Shown piece by piece: positions 1-12,100 of a DNA stretch of 64,000 nucleotides (the first letter of the stretch is position 1; every line of letters begins with the position of its first letter). The DNA is from Actinostola sp. cb2023 (Eukaryota > Cnidaria > Anthozoa > Actiniaria > Actinostolidae). Both the position numbers and the translations under genes were made by a program. The notes under the pieces were generated by a model. The model was not told the origin of the DNA. It was given only the letters and a program-made list of their open reading frames with translations, and made no database searches. The DNA is taken from the NCBI GenBank assembly GCA_033675265.1, contig JAUJYZ010000825.1:62001-126000 (forward strand). Reading direction: 5' to 3'.

Positions 1-3000
1 TGTATTCTCTAGGCTCGGTAGAGAAACTAGAAGAGATCTACGAGTATGGTAAGGGGAGAGAAGGACGAAGAAAAATTGATATTTCGAAGGCAATTATATT
101 AAGAAATGTCGTCACAACTGTCTTGGGTACATGTAATAGCTTACACTTCCAAGAGAAAAAAGACGAACTGGAAGTCATTGTTTACTGGCTTCTCTATGCT
201 TGTCTTGTTTCAAACTTCCTTACTTTAAAGTACTTCTTCTCATTTCTACAGCCAGATTCTTGTAGTTTTGTCTTGGAGTAGCAAATGTCACCTATATTTT
301 TTAATGTGTTCATTTATATAAGCTTACTGTACAAAGCTTATATTATATGAAGTGTACTTTTAAGCCAGAAATATAAAAAGGGTTTACCCCCTTATGTGTT
401 TCGGTTTAAACTTAATTTCATTCAATCTGCTTTGACTATAAGCAAAAGGTCTAGACTACATGTAGCTGTCACACAGAAACAGAAACAGCGTATGTTTCCC
501 AAAGATTTGAACATATTTTAAATCCCCTTCCATCCCCCTTTCATTTACTATCCCACTTGTTCTCAGTTGGTCTTTTCAGCTAACATTTCCGCATCATGTA
601 AATCAGTTCATTTGACATTAATTGGCATTGAATATGATAATGTTTTCTTGAAATCCTTGGAATATGCTGCAGGCTGGCGCTTCACAAAAGTTGTTCCTAG
701 AAAATCAAATCTCATAAATGCAAGAGCTTTTACAATGATGTCATCTTGTTTTGGAAAGTGAAAATTATTTATAATGTTGAAGCTGTTACGGTTCTAGCCT
801 TTTTGAGTTTCTACAATGTATGATATTAAAATTAAAATATGTTGCTACTGGCCATTGTAACACTAATCATTTAATAAATACCTCATCAAATTCATGAATA
901 ATTAATGAGGGAAATACAATAGAAATCATAAGCGTAGCAGACATCTGTAAATCGGATACAGAATCATCCTCATTTGCATTCAACCTTAACTTGGATTTTC
1001 TCGGCCAAACTGTTTCCTATCATCAAAATTATAGTAAAACATCCACTTATACGTCGTTGGATTCGATAAGTCAGTTACAATATTCGTGTCCGATCTGTAT
1101 GGGATTTACAAACTCTTGCCTACAGATCGGACGCGAATATTGTATCTATTACTTATTAACCAAGTGCGAGGTCCGTACAGGAAGTTATGAGCCAAATTTT
1201 TTCACACGGTCTTATGGCCCAAGCGCGTAGCGTGTGGGCCATAAAAAGTGGGGGAAACGAGGATCCATAACTTCCTGTACGGACAGAGCAAGCGAGGTTA
1301 ATAAGATATTTATTATAGAGTGGTTTTCATATGAGTGGGAAACCTACGGTACCGTGACACTCAAATGGCTTCCTTTCTGAACCAATCAAAAAGCGTGCAG
1401 ATCTCATCCAATCAAACTCTTTCAATACGACACGGCACGGTACTGTAACTTTCCCACTCGTACGAAAACGCCTCTATAGCTTTTCCTTACTTTTCTGTTT
1501 TCAGCGGGCTGTACGGGAAGTTACGGCCCGCTAATTGACCAATAAGAGCACACGTAGTATCTGTGCTATATAATAATTTATCATTTATTACTTATAGACC
1601 CCTATTTACAATAACAGATCAATAGCGCTGTTAGAGTCAATTTCGTATGAGTGGAAAGTAGTTACGATACAGTTTGTGCCATGCGGCGACTGTGCCATGC
1701 AGTGTGCTGTAGGTTTCCCACTCATACAAAAATGAGTCTAACACAAACTGTGGTTCTTATTGTACTTGAAGGAGATACTGAAGACATCTGCATAGTCGAG
1801 AGACTTTTCTCAAGTAGTCTTGTTGCTGTCGTCAGTTTGTCTGCCCCAAGAAAACTTAAAGTTTGTCATTTCAAGGTTAGGATAATATTACAATACATTA
1901 TTGTAACATTTGAAAACTTATTATATACTAACTAAAAAAGTATTGTAATTTAATGATGATAATAATTAGGGGAGGCTACTCGTCCTTCTTTGCAGCCGGT
2001 AGCTGAATATATGAAGGACGCAGCTCTAGCGTGGTCGAATCGAAGGCATATAAAGGCGCACTATATGCTGCCACCATACGACCCATGTCTGACCACGGAG
2101 CACAGCTCAGATCAAAATATTGTTCGTTTTTATTGAGGGAGGAAAACCGGAGAAAAACCCTCGAAGCATGGGAGAGAACGAACTAAGAAACTCAACTCAC
2201 ATAATTTATCATTATAAATGTAGATTCTTTTTATTGAATTATTGTAACATTGTAAAGTGCTTGTAGGACAATAATTAAATTGGATAGGCGCTATATACAT
2301 ATAAATACATGTAAATTATTATTATTAAATTATTAATTTGTACTCTATTCTATTGTATTTCAACAGAAAGGCACTGAGATATGCAACTATAGCTACCCTA
2401 ATACCATATTAGCAGTGAAACTTAACAGAGTGGTGAGTATTAACCATGGATACTACATTGCTTACTGTAACAACTATAGCTACCCTAATACCATATTAGC
2501 AGTAAAACTTAACAGAGTGGTGAGTAGACCATGGATACTACATTGCTTACTGTAACAACTATGGCTACCCTAATACCATATTAGCAGTAAAACTTAACAG
2601 AGTGGTGAGTAGACCATGGATACTGCATTGCTTACTGTAACAAAGAATGTCATTCTCAGTTTGTACCTTAATGGTTTATTATTGTATCAGAGATTATTGG
2701 TCGTACTGGAAGAAAGTCTGTACATACATAACATCAGGGACATGAAGGTAATAATTGTTAAGTATTATGTTCTTATTGACTGAGTGGGAGGGCCTGACGG
2801 GAAAATATTTGACTCGAGGTCATGGCCGTACGAAACGAGCGCAGCGAGGTCTGTGCTGAATGACCAAGAGCCAAATATTTTCCCCTCCAGCCCGACCTAC
2901 ATTTAACTCAGTCAATAAGCATTTTATCATATGATGCACCCAACCCTCTTTTTCCAATCATGCAAGTCGGGAAATACAGCTATTTCTGGACTAGCCTGCG

Positions 3001-6000
3001 TAGCGGACCTAAGTGGAAGGGATTGGAGAGGACAGGAGGGGAATTGGGGAAAGGAGAGGGAGGGGAGAGGGGAGAGGACAGGCTTATGCCATCATGTCTG
3101 GACCCCATCAATTAATATTATTATAGGGTACATATGTATTATACATCAACACATGCTGCAAGAAAATTGCAGGATGATGATGATGACAGATCATAATGAT
3201 GTTTAAATAATCATTCTTTCAGGTTCTTCACACAATACGTGACACGCCACCGAACACCACAGGTATGAATCATATGAGTCTAAATAAGTACATTAGTTTA
3301 GAAGTGTGTGGACCGTGCTACTGGAATAAGCAGCCATGACAATTACAAAAGGGTTCAAACAAACACATACTAGTACACATCAGCAGCTGCATGGAACTGA
3401 ATGACAAAACTGCTGATTTGGAAAGCAGCCAACCGTAGGAGCAGTTGGATAGTGCTATCCACCATATAAATCCTTATCCAGTGGATAAGTTGATGTTGTC
3501 ATCTAATAAAGTTATCAAGCAGCCACCCATAGGAGCAGTTGGATAGTGCTATCCACCATATAAATCCTTATCCAGTGGATAAGTTGATGTTGTTATCTAA
3601 TAAAGTTATCAAGAATCCTTATCCAGTGGATAAGTTGATGTTGTTATCCAAGAAGTTATCCTCTGGATATAAAGGATTTATGTTGGATAGCGCTACATGT
3701 ATGCACCGGCCTTTCTTACAGGTACAACTGGGGCCAGAGTTTCTAAATGAAAACCTTGATATGTGTAGAAATTATTATGAATTTATAACTAAATATCTGT
3801 ATTCTTGTAATGTGAACAAAAGGATTTAAATATAATCAAAATCTATATTTTTGAAACTTATTGATTATTTTGCAGGCTTGAGTGCTCTTTCTGTAAATTC
3901 TGATAACTGCTATCTAGCATACCCAGGCAGTAACCAGGTAATGAAGAAATCTGTAAGAAACATCCATGCATTTGCTGCGTCGTGATTGCCACAGGGAGCC
4001 CAAGCATAAATTCAGTAAAAAAAAAAAAATTGGAAAAAGTGCTTTTCCCCTATACACCTTGCAAGAAGAAAATCATTTTTCTTTACGGGGCTGAGAAAAA
4101 ACTATTTCCAATTTTATTTTTTTACTGAGTTTATGCTTGGGCTCCCTGTGGTATTGTAAAAAAATGTTGGTTCTTATATAGCGCATTCCACATTGTCTCA
4201 ATGCGCTTTACAACCAATGGAGAACTTTTTCGGGCTGCATATGAAGGTGCCTACGGCAGCCGAACAGCTTACAATCATGAGGAGTTAGTATGTTAGTGTG
4301 TATTAATTACCATTTTAGGGCTTTCTTGTTCTCATTTTGAATTTTGAATTCTGCATCTAGATTGGAGAAGTACAGATATTTGATGCTGTAAATTTGGTAA
4401 GGTTTCAGACTACATAGCTTTATGGTTGCTTTAGTAACATGGTAACCATGGATACCTTGTGCTTGTAAATTCATAAATATAGTGTGTCATGTTTATATGC
4501 TGTTTCATTGTCTCTAGCGTGCTGTCACTATGATTCCTGCTCATGACTCACCCGTTGCCGCCATGGCATTTAACCATGGTGGAACCAAACTGGCTACTGC
4601 TTCAGAAAAGGTAGCTATAGAGTCATTGTCATACAGTACAAGTGGGAAAGTTATGGTACCGTGCTGTGCCATATTGAAAGAGTTTGTTTGGATGAGATGC
4701 ATCTGCATGCTATTTGATTGGTTCAGAAAGGAAGCCATTCGAGTGTCATGGTGTAGGTTTCCCACTCATACGAAATGACTCTATCTATCAATAATGTAAC
4801 TTATAGTGAAAAGGTCATTGCAGCATTACTGCAATGTATAAAATTAAAAATTAAAAATTAAAAATTAAAAAATTAAAAAAATTACTGTAGATGCATTTGT
4901 TCACCATAGTCTTCTTTGACCTGACCCAATTTCCTTGTCTTTGTAGGGAACTGTGATACGAGTGTTCTCTATCCCTGATGGTGCCAAATTGTACGAGTTT
5001 AGAAGAGGAGTCAAAAGGTAGTTTAATAATAAACATGACACAAGGAAATTGTTCCATGATAGTGTAATCATGTGAGAATGTAGTTCAGATCAATGACTTC
5101 AGTGGAAGAGGACAACAGATCGGCCCAATGGCATGTTGATTTGTGACTGTTGGGTGTTGTCAGTCTGTATACCTCTGTCTCTGTATAGTACGTGCACCAT
5201 ACATGTAGTTACCGTAACATGAGATGCAGGCCAGAAAGTACAGCTAGCCTACAGTACATGTATGTGTGTACCTCTACCACTAGATAATCAATGTACATTG
5301 TACATGAGATTTTGTATGAAATGATAACTGAAGTCACCTCCCAACCAGATGGAGCCAATCAAGCATGAGATTAAACCAAAAACATGAACAAACAATACCC
5401 AATGCAACACCACCCCTGGGGACATCCCACCATACACAAGTGTGCAGAGGGTCCTACTGGAGTAACCAGCCAACAGAAGGCTTCAAATAAACATTTAAAA
5501 ATCATCAGACAGAATCAAATCAAATCAAACTTTATTTTAACAGGGTAGCCCATTCAGCCAAAGCTTAGGTATCCAGAGGGGCCCTGTATCCAATAATATA
5601 TCTATACAAATATATTTATACAGAACTGAGAAAAGTAGCTGCTAGATTCTGCAAGGTTGTTGTCTTCTAATGAAACTTCAGCATGAAGAACTTTCCATGT
5701 ATTACTATTGTACAACGCTAATATTAATTATGTATATTTTAGGTGTGTCACTATCAACTCGTTATCATTCAGTCATGATTCACTGTTCCTGTCTGCATCC
5801 AGTAATACAGAAACTGTGCATATCTTCAAACTGGAAGTCCCTAAAGACAAGTAAGATTTCCCAATACAGTCATTTTCGTATGAGTGGGAAACCTATGGTA
5901 CAGATTTAAGGTCACGGTACGGAATCAAAGACATTGTATTCAACCAATCACAGCATGGAAAATCATTGATCAACCAATCAGAATACTTGGACATGGTACG

Positions 6001-9000
6001 GTCACGGCACAGTACTGTCACGGCACGGCACAAACAGTACCATAACTACTTCCCACTCATACGAAAACGACTCTATCAGTGACCTTTAATCTAAATGAAT
6101 ATGGATTACCTGTACATGTAGTTGTTTATGTGAATGACCCCCAAGCCCATGATGCCTTGTGGCCAATGTTTTGATTTTGTGTTTCCATGCATCTGCTAAA
6201 ACTATACAGATACTATTAAATTTTGTTGGTCAAGGATGGTTCAAATCTACTCCAGATTGTTCAGATTTTCTTCCGATCTGAAATCACTTTCAAATTTCAA
6301 AACTTATGAAAACACTATGTACATGCGCAAGGCTTCAAGGGCTCAGACTAACGTGAGGCTGTGTTTGTCTATCAGGCCGACTGAAGAGCCAGCTGGCTGG
6401 ATGGGATACTTTGGCAAAGCATTATCACCAACAAACTACCTTCCTTCTCAGGTATACAATACTTATGAAGTGTTGCAATATTAGCTTGTAACTCAGATGA
6501 CAGTGTGTCGTCATGCTTGCCCCTTTACTGAAGGTATCCATGGTAACCCAGAGGATACTCAGTGGGACTGAGGGAGAGGGGGACAAGATTAACAGAAGCT
6601 CCTCTTCCCTCCCGCCCCCTTCCCCTTGGCTCACTGAGTATGGGTTTCTGAGGATGTTTTGGAAGCTGGGCCACTTACTTTTAGCTAGAGAACATGCAAT
6701 TCAAAAACCTTGGGATAATCCTTCTTGATTGAAGTTAAAATAATCATATGCTACAATGTAGATAGCAAGGATTTTTTACTCCATATATTATTATTATACT
6801 CTTGAATGTCTAGGTGACTGAGGTATTCAACCAAGGAAGAGCATTTGCCAACGTTAGGCTTCCAGTAGCAGGTATGACATTCAATGCAAAAATAAACATT
6901 TACAAACTACCTGGTGCTGAAATGATTGAATGTTTGACTCGTCTTGCTCCTGTCACTGCTTGCAGGGCAGCGGCCAGTTCCATCTTTACTTAGGCAAGTC
7001 AGACAAGCTCATCTTTTTCTCGAAAATGCAGACAATCGGTCTGCACTGTTATATAAAAAATTAGATGGTTATAAAGGCAGGGGTGCGTGGCTTGTCGTTG
7101 ATTAAGAGATTGTGTAGCATTTGGTCGAGCCGTTTTATGTACTGCAGTAGAACAGCTTAGGCGTCAATGAACTTCTCAGTCTTCTTGGGCAGAAGGACGG
7201 CTTGGATACATGTTGACGTTGACCCTGAGCGATGGTAACTCCACAAGAAGCTTGTTCAACTTCTCGGACAAGGTCTTCATGTAGCTGCACAAATTGTCCT
7301 GGCTGTTGTTTTTTTATGTAAAAACAATACATAGAACAACAATAGAACAATAGTCAGGACTTTTTGTGCAGCTACACGAAGACCTGACCACTCCTCCGAT
7401 CCTAGTCTTCTTCTTGTCGCGGGCAGCATTGCCAGCCAACTCGAGAATTTCAGCTAATCATAACGTCAAGGACATCTCATTGGCCTATTATCTTCATCAA
7501 TCAAATTTCGGTTCCAAAACATCGGCTCCTTTAGGGACCAAAATGATCACGACCTCTAATGGACCTAATGCTGCGCAATTTCTGTTGGGTCACAATCAAT
7601 CCCTGGAGATTTCAAGTACAAAGACGCAGCGGCCATGTTGGGGTACAAACAAGAGAAGCTAATGAGGAATTCTGACGTCACGTGCAACTCACCAATACTG
7701 AAATACATGTAGTTGTCACTTCGCAAAATATGAATTAACAGAACCAATCACAGTAAATAAAGGTTACCGCGGTGAAATTCTTTATTTCTATCATGGCGCT
7801 ATCGCCTGAGTATAAGAGTAGAAGTCTAATTTTCACGAAACTCAGCGAAAGTCAAGCATTTGACCATGTTACACAGCAGTACAATGTTTACAGAGTTTTC
7901 GTGACAGTTTGGAAAGTCAGTTTATCAGAACACTAGCCTGCGTAGCCCAACAGGCTCTCACAGGGAGGGGGAGAGGGACAGGAGGAAGAGCCCGTCTTAC
8001 GCAGGCTATCAGAACACTTGATAAACTGTAACTGGTTAGGTTCAAACCTTTAGGTTCGGCAGTGCTGCAGATATCAAACTGTTTCACAATAAAATGGACC
8101 TCGATCCTGTCAACCCTTTCTCGATAAGAAATTGGGAAACTAAATTTGTCTTTCTTTTCGCAGGTCTTAGAAATGTTTGTGCAATCGCCACGTAAGTATC
8201 TTAGCTCAGCATGAATGTCTGCTCTCAGTATTGCTGGTTTGCAACCATCCGAGATTTGATTTGCTGGATTTTTAGATTTTTTAGTGTTTTTTTAAATTTT
8301 ATATATTTCTTACTATTTAAGGCCTTGTTACACGGTGAAACTTTTTCGTGAAACTGTTTCGTGAAATGGTGCGAGACAGGTTTCACCAAGAGTTTCACCG
8401 TGTAACATGGTCGTTTTCAGGAAACTTTTTTGAAATTGCGTTGCGAGACAGTTTCATGAAAAGTAGAACTGCTTTCTACTTTTTCGTGAAACTCGAAGCA
8501 AAAAAGTTTCATTAAACTAGCCATTCCACCGTGTAACACACCTCGTGAAACTTGTGTTGATGTGCTTCAGTTCACAAAGCAATCAGAACCAACTACGTCA
8601 CTAATATCCATCATTCCTAGCAGTTTGGGAGTTGTTTTAGTGTAATTTTCAAGTCATTTCGATAAACGGATCTACAAAAGCTGTTGTTTATGTTTGTACG
8701 CTGTTTTGTTACGGAATTTGAGAGGTCTAAATAAGACCGCTTCCTACATTAAATTGCAAAAATAGTTTAATTGCTATCCACGATCGTATACATGCAGTTA
8801 ATGCGCTTTCTCAGTTCGAAAACTGGTTCAGTTTCGTCATCCTCAATAAAACGGCAAGAGCACGTCTTGTTCCATCGTCTTGTTCCATCGTCTTGCGCCA
8901 TGTTTTATCAATTTTCGCGCGCCTGACCGGCTTCGATAAAGGGCATTGCACTAGAAATAATTATATCGAGGGAGGCTGGTGATCAGAATTTTACAACGAG

Positions 9001-10880
9001 TTTCAGAAAACATGTTACACGGTGAAACTGTCTCGCACCGTTTCACGAAAAAGTTTCACCGTGTAACAAGGCCTTTAGTTAGGGCCCCACTGAAAATAGC
9101 ACGATTATTATTAGTAGTAGTAGTACAAAGACGCAGTATGTAATGGGCTCCTGGGAATGCTTTGTTTTCGGTAACCAACATGGCCGCCATGACGTCATGT
9201 GCAAACCAGCAATATCGCCAGACTTTACGGTGTAGTTTATGTACGGCTTGTAAGCTATCCCTTAGTCCTTTTCTTGTTGCCATCTTTATTGTACAAAGTT
9301 ATTTTGCATTTGCGATCGCGGGAAATCAAATACTCCAGTTTCGCGTTGTTTAGAGATGACCGCTGTCCTTGACAAAAGACGCATTTGTACAGGCTTAGCC
9401 TCGATTCAGAAACCAGTCCGTGCAATTCAAAAATGTTTCTATTGTTTCATGTCAACATTTTTTTCGTGTTCTTGTTGATATTTGTGAATAATTTACACTG
9501 ACTCGAGGCTAACCCTGTACAAATGCGTCTGATGTCAATAAGTACAGCGGTTTTACAACGGGATCTGTGAACGCAATCTGTCTCACCAACCTCGTCCCCA
9601 GGGCCCTCTCTTCTCGCTTTTTTCAAGCGAGATGAGAGGGCCCTGGGGACGAGGTTGCAGAACCAGTGGTTTCAGAGTGACCGATGTGACGTCGCAAGCT
9701 AAGTTGCAGACGTTTTTAGGTCCGACAACACCTGCAAAGGAGGCCCTATGTATCTAGGATTTCAACGACTTTCGTTTATTCAGTTAAATTTGAAAGGGAA
9801 AGAGCGAATGTTCTTCAAAATCTCTTCCATATTTTCGTCGTTGCAGGATAGGCAAGTTACCACGGCTTTTGGTTGCAAGTTCTGATGGTTATTTGTATAT
9901 ATACAATATTGATCCCGAGGAGGGAGGGGACTGTACGCTGTTGAAACAACACAGGTAAAACCGGTTTTAATTGTTGTTTAAAGTGTCAGCACCGTTAGTT
10001 ACACTGAAAACCACGTCTTACCATCCCCTCCCCAGGTTAATTGGACACGATGATGGAGAGAAGACTCTTGTAAGTACATGCAGTTAGTAAGATTTCGACC
10101 ACTTTATTGATTCAGTAAATTAGTTCTACCACAGGTACGGGCTTCCTGTGGCTAGGAGAGAAGATTGAGAAGGAGGTCATGAGAGACGAAGAGGGGAGGG
10201 GGAAAGGAAGAAGGAAGCATCTTTCAGCATCTCTCTCATCCCCAGACCTTCTTCTCTTCCGTTACCACAGGGTACCCATTTACTAGAGTTCAGTCCATCT
10301 ACTAGAGTAACCTATGGAAGAGACCAGGGGCCCGTTTCTCGAAAGCCCCGTAAACTTTTCGGGCCCGAAAAGACATCCCAGAAATCTGAGACACTTACTC
10401 TACAAAGCTGTTCTTTTGACATGTTTTTAATATGAACAAACTTTCCCTTCATGCAAAGTTTCATGTCTGTAAACTACTTTGTTTTGAAGATGAAACCCTT
10501 TTCGGGCCCGATAAGCTTTCGGGGCCGAGTTTCGAGAAACGGGCCCCAGGCTCGTTTCTAGATAGCGCCGGGACGTTCTCTAGGCGTTCTAATAGGCTAA
10601 AGTAACAACGGCATTTCTAATGGTGAATCTCTTTGTTATCCTTCAGGACGAAGAATCTGTCGCCAGCGCCGCCGAAGGAGCGATATCACGCACTAGACAA
10701 GACTCAACGTCCTCACAGTCATCAGTCAAGACTTCACAACCATCAACGGCTACAGGAACGAACATACTCACGGAAAACTCGCCCCCACTCTCTTCGACCA
10801 TAAGCGAACAACAAAGGACTGGAACCATGAAATTGGACGATGATTCAGAATATCCACCACTGACCGTCCATAACGATTGA
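1..10880 (+). CDS. WIPI2: WIPI2/Atg18-type PROPPIN autophagy protein, 5'-partial, 16 exons
   Basis: Spliced coding exons at 1-48, 1772-1875, 2367-2432, 2691-2747, 3223-3262, 3876-3937, 4361-4396, 4518-4610, 4947-5017, 5743-5850, 6376-6451, 6814-6871, 8164-8191, 9847-9954, 10036-10069 and 10647-10880 (stop TGA). All junctions are GT-AG and keep frame, giving about 406 visible residues. The translation follows human WIPI2 collinearly (my recollection), for example [38 protein letters not shown] and GYFGK. The PROPPIN phosphoinositide-binding motif FRRG is at the end of the 4947-5017 exon. The arginines that in WIPI2b bind ATG16L1 (R108, R125) align with KLNR and NIRDMK. Family role: a seven-bladed beta-propeller that binds PI3P on the phagophore and recruits ATG16L1 for LC3 lipidation. 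About 40 N-terminal residues lie before the window. The Ser/Thr-rich tail ends in an acidic DDDSEYPPL segment, as in vertebrate WIPI2. A WIPI1-type name is possible; the WIPI1/2 clade is near certain. Confidence 0.95.
1077..1145. repeat. Short inverted repeat in WIPI2 intron 1
   Basis: The arms carry tacaatattcg-tgtccgatctgt and its near reverse complement acagatcggacgcgaatattgta around a loop of about 20 bp. It is likely a MITE remnant. Confidence 0.6.
1172..1287. repeat. Inverted repeat element in WIPI2 intron 1
   Basis: The ends are gtccgtacaggaagttatg and cataacttcctgtacggac, with a further internal palindromic part (ttatggccca / gggccataa). It is non-coding and MITE-like. Confidence 0.65.
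1316..1477. mobile_element. TA-flanked MITE, family A, copy 1
   Basis: The terminal inverted repeats read tagagtggttttcatatgag and, at the other end, ctcgtacgaaaacgcctcta. Four more copies with the same ends lie at 1632, 4618, 5865 and 36603. TA at both borders suggests a TA target duplication, as for Tc1/mariner-like elements. It has no coding capacity. Confidence 0.75.
1632..1740. mobile_element. TA-flanked MITE, family A, copy 2
   Basis: A shorter internally deleted copy. It starts tagagtcaatttcgtatgag and ends ctcatacaaaaatgagtcta, just upstream of the second WIPI2 exon. Confidence 0.7.
1960..2190. repeat. Unclassified intronic repeat-like block
   Basis: A GC-richer block inside an AT-rich intron. 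It contains gaaggacgcagctctagcg and a gaaaaccggagaaaaaccct stretch that looks like dispersed-repeat sequence. No coding potential or clear termini were seen. Confidence 0.3.
2384..2643 (+). repeat. Three tandem copies of the 3' part of a WIPI2 exon with its splice donor
   Basis: Copies begin at 2384, 2471 and 2556 (periods 87 and 85 bp). Each contains the sequence encoding [16 protein letters not shown], followed by gtgagt and about 30 bp of intron. Only the first copy has the upstream acceptor and the codons for KGTEIC, so copies 2 and 3 are probably not used as exons. They do place two extra consensus donors in the intron. Confidence 0.85.
2776..2922. repeat. Inverted repeat element in WIPI2 intron
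   Basis: The ends cttattgactgag and ctcagtcaataag enclose further palindromic sequence (aaaatatttg / caaatatttt). MITE-like and non-coding. Confidence 0.65.
3425..3700. repeat. Tandemly repeated MITE-like block with ggatagtgctatcc motifs
   Basis: About 2.5 copies of a 95-bp unit (starts near 3425, 3520 and 3615). The unit contains the palindromic ggatagtgctatcc and tatccagtggata. The block ends in an inverted version (tggatataaaggattta). Confidence 0.7.
3989..4151. mobile_element. MITE with ccacagggagccc ends
   Basis: A 163-bp inverted repeat. The ends are ccacagggagcccaagcata and tatgcttgggctccctgtgg, with an A-rich/T-rich inner pair. Non-coding, in a WIPI2 intron. Confidence 0.75.
4160..4290. 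repeat. Retroelement 3'-tail-like sequence (tatatagcgcattcc type)
   Basis: Carries the cttatatagcgcattccac ... caatgcgctttaca signature seen in SINE/LINE 3' ends of many animals. Related tails occur at 45,075, 45,790 and 52,380. Confidence 0.45.
4618..4783. mobile_element. TA-flanked MITE, family A, copy 3
   Basis: Begins only seven bases after the splice donor at 4611 and ends cgaaatgactcta. The inner sequence matches copy 1 in inverted orientation. Its insertion left the donor gtagct intact. Confidence 0.75.
5510..5600. repeat. Retroelement tail fragment (aaatcaaactttattttaa type)
   Basis: A short repeat tract (aaatc)n is followed by actttattttaacagggt. A similar segment (cctttatttaaacagggt) occurs at 45,420. 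It is probably the end of a non-LTR element in antisense orientation. Confidence 0.4.
5865..6075. mobile_element. TA-flanked MITE, family A, copy 4
   Basis: Starts 15 bp after the donor of the 5743-5850 exon. The ends are tacagtcattttcgtatgag and ctcatacgaaaacgactcta. Confidence 0.75.
7157..7456 (-). pseudogene. Decayed histone H2A pseudogene
   Basis: Read on the minus strand, 7456-7380 encodes an [19 protein letters not shown] stretch typical of the H2A histone fold. About 80 bp of unrelated AT-rich DNA follows, then 7290-7157 resumes with GVTIAQG and, after a frame change, [16 protein letters not shown] and a stop at 7157-7159. The N-terminal third is missing. The frame changes and the insertion make it non-functional. 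It lies in a WIPI2 intron in antisense orientation. Confidence 0.85.
7592..7692. repeat. Dispersed relative of the 117-bp minisatellite unit
   Basis: Contains caatcaatccctggagattt, agcggccatgttgg and acaagagaagctaatgagga, in the same order as the tandem unit at 37,300-38,450, followed by gacgtcacgtgcaactca. A further diverged relative is at 9114-9230. Confidence 0.7.
7930..8012. repeat. Small inverted repeat, agcctgcgtag family
   Basis: Starts ctagcctgcgtag and ends cttacgcaggctat, with a purine-rich middle. The same termini bound the element inserted in the DIRS gag region at 62,168-62,383. Confidence 0.55.
8321..9073. mobile_element. Non-autonomous DNA element with ~34-bp terminal inverted repeats
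   Basis: Begins ggccttgttacacggtgaaa and ends tttcaccgtgtaacaaggcc. The inverted match continues inward through cttttt(c)gtgaaac. Several subterminal gtgaaac motifs lie inside. It has no transposase ORF. It sits in a WIPI2 intron. Confidence 0.8.
9589..9657. repeat. Strong hairpin, aacctcgtccccagggcc
   Basis: A near-perfect inverted repeat with arms of about 30 bp around cttttttcaag. A single arm of the same family occurs at 12,281-12,300. Confidence 0.75.
10327..10547. mobile_element. MITE with ggggcccgtttctcgaaa ends
   Basis: Starts ggggcccgtttctcgaaag and ends gagtttcgagaaacgggccc, with inner ttttcgggcccg repeats on both sides. It lies in the last WIPI2 intron. Confidence 0.75.
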
Positions 10881-11136
10881 CGATGGTGTCAGCGGTAGGA
10901 TTGGTTAATTTGGTTATTGGTTTCATTTGGACCCGTTTGACCTTGGACCGACTGCATTGCAAACAGATAGAACCGTTTGTGTTTGAAAAATATGAAGAAA
11001 AAAAAAGAAATAGGAAAAGAGAAAAATGGAAAAAAGGAAAAGAGAAAAATGGAAAAACGAAAAAGCCAAGAAGGTCATTATTGCAAAGATTCCTTACGGA
11101 CCACGTTCATAGTCTCTTTTAATACCACTATAGATA

Positions 11137-12100
11137 TACAAGCATCAAGAGTTCCAGACTTCCGGTACGCGCGCAATGCATTATGAGATTATGAGCACCA
11201 ATTCTAGACACAGGGAGCCCAAGCTATGTTTTTGGTCACTTGGTGCTCACTTTTCCTTTGTAACAAGACGCTCATTGAGCGTTCACTCGGGCGGCCCTGG
11301 TGCAATTGCCTTTTCTGAACCAATCAAAAAGCATGCACCAAAAGTGCCTTGTATACGGGGTATGCGGCTAGTACTATTGAAGTCTTTGTAAGCTTAAATA
11401 TATTTAACACAAACAAACGATGGCCGTTATCAGAACCGTCTGACCTATGCAACCTCAAGACGTACCGAAGACGTACTGATTCGAGATGTTTATCTATGAT
11501 CACCGACAAACAGTCTCCCTCGTCACGCAACTGTCATTGTCATTGTCATAACGTTTGGTATGGCCGGCCTGTGGACCAATATTCAGTATTCCGAGCTATA
11601 GACTAGCCTGCGGAGGAGGCTGTCTTTCGGAACTTCACAGTATATCAGTAAAAACGTTAATAGCCCGACTTCACGCTACTAGAGCGTCTTGTTTCAATCT
11701 AAATTTAGACGAGAAAAGACTTAGATTTTTGCCCCTTGACCTCCGGTGCTTCCCCTGATTGGTTTGCATGGTTTGTGCTTTGTAATCTTTCTTGTGGCCA
11801 GACTTGATGTCTCCTTCCGGCCATAGCTCTCAATCTAAATTTAGACGAGAAAAGACTTAGATTTTTGCCCCTTGATCTCCGGTGCTTCCCCTGATTGGTT
11901 TGTGCTTTGAAATCTTTCTTGTGGCCAGACTTGATGTCTCCTTCCGGCCATAGCTCACGCCTACGAACAAAACAACAACAAAATTACAAAAATACGGTCT
12001 CGACACCTAGACTCGTGCTCCGGCCTTCGGCCTGGGCACGAGTAATAATCTCATAATGCATTGCGCGCGTACCGGAAATCTGGAACTCTTGATGCTTGTA
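11137..12100. mobile_element. 964-bp inverted-repeat element
   Basis: The termini tacaagcatcaagagttcc and ggaactcttgatgcttgta continue inward for about 55 bp (cggtacgcgcgcaatgcatt). Inside are two tandem copies (about 11,695-11,830 and 11,830-11,955) of a block containing agacgagaaaagacttagat. A reverse-complement relative is at 60,480-60,680. No convincing CDS; the Lys-rich ORF just before it is an A-rich artefact. Confidence 0.75.

Noticed and set aside
10877..11186. Lys/Arg-rich ORFs
   Set aside because: They arise from an A-rich gaaaaatggaaaa tract; no domain and no homologous pattern.
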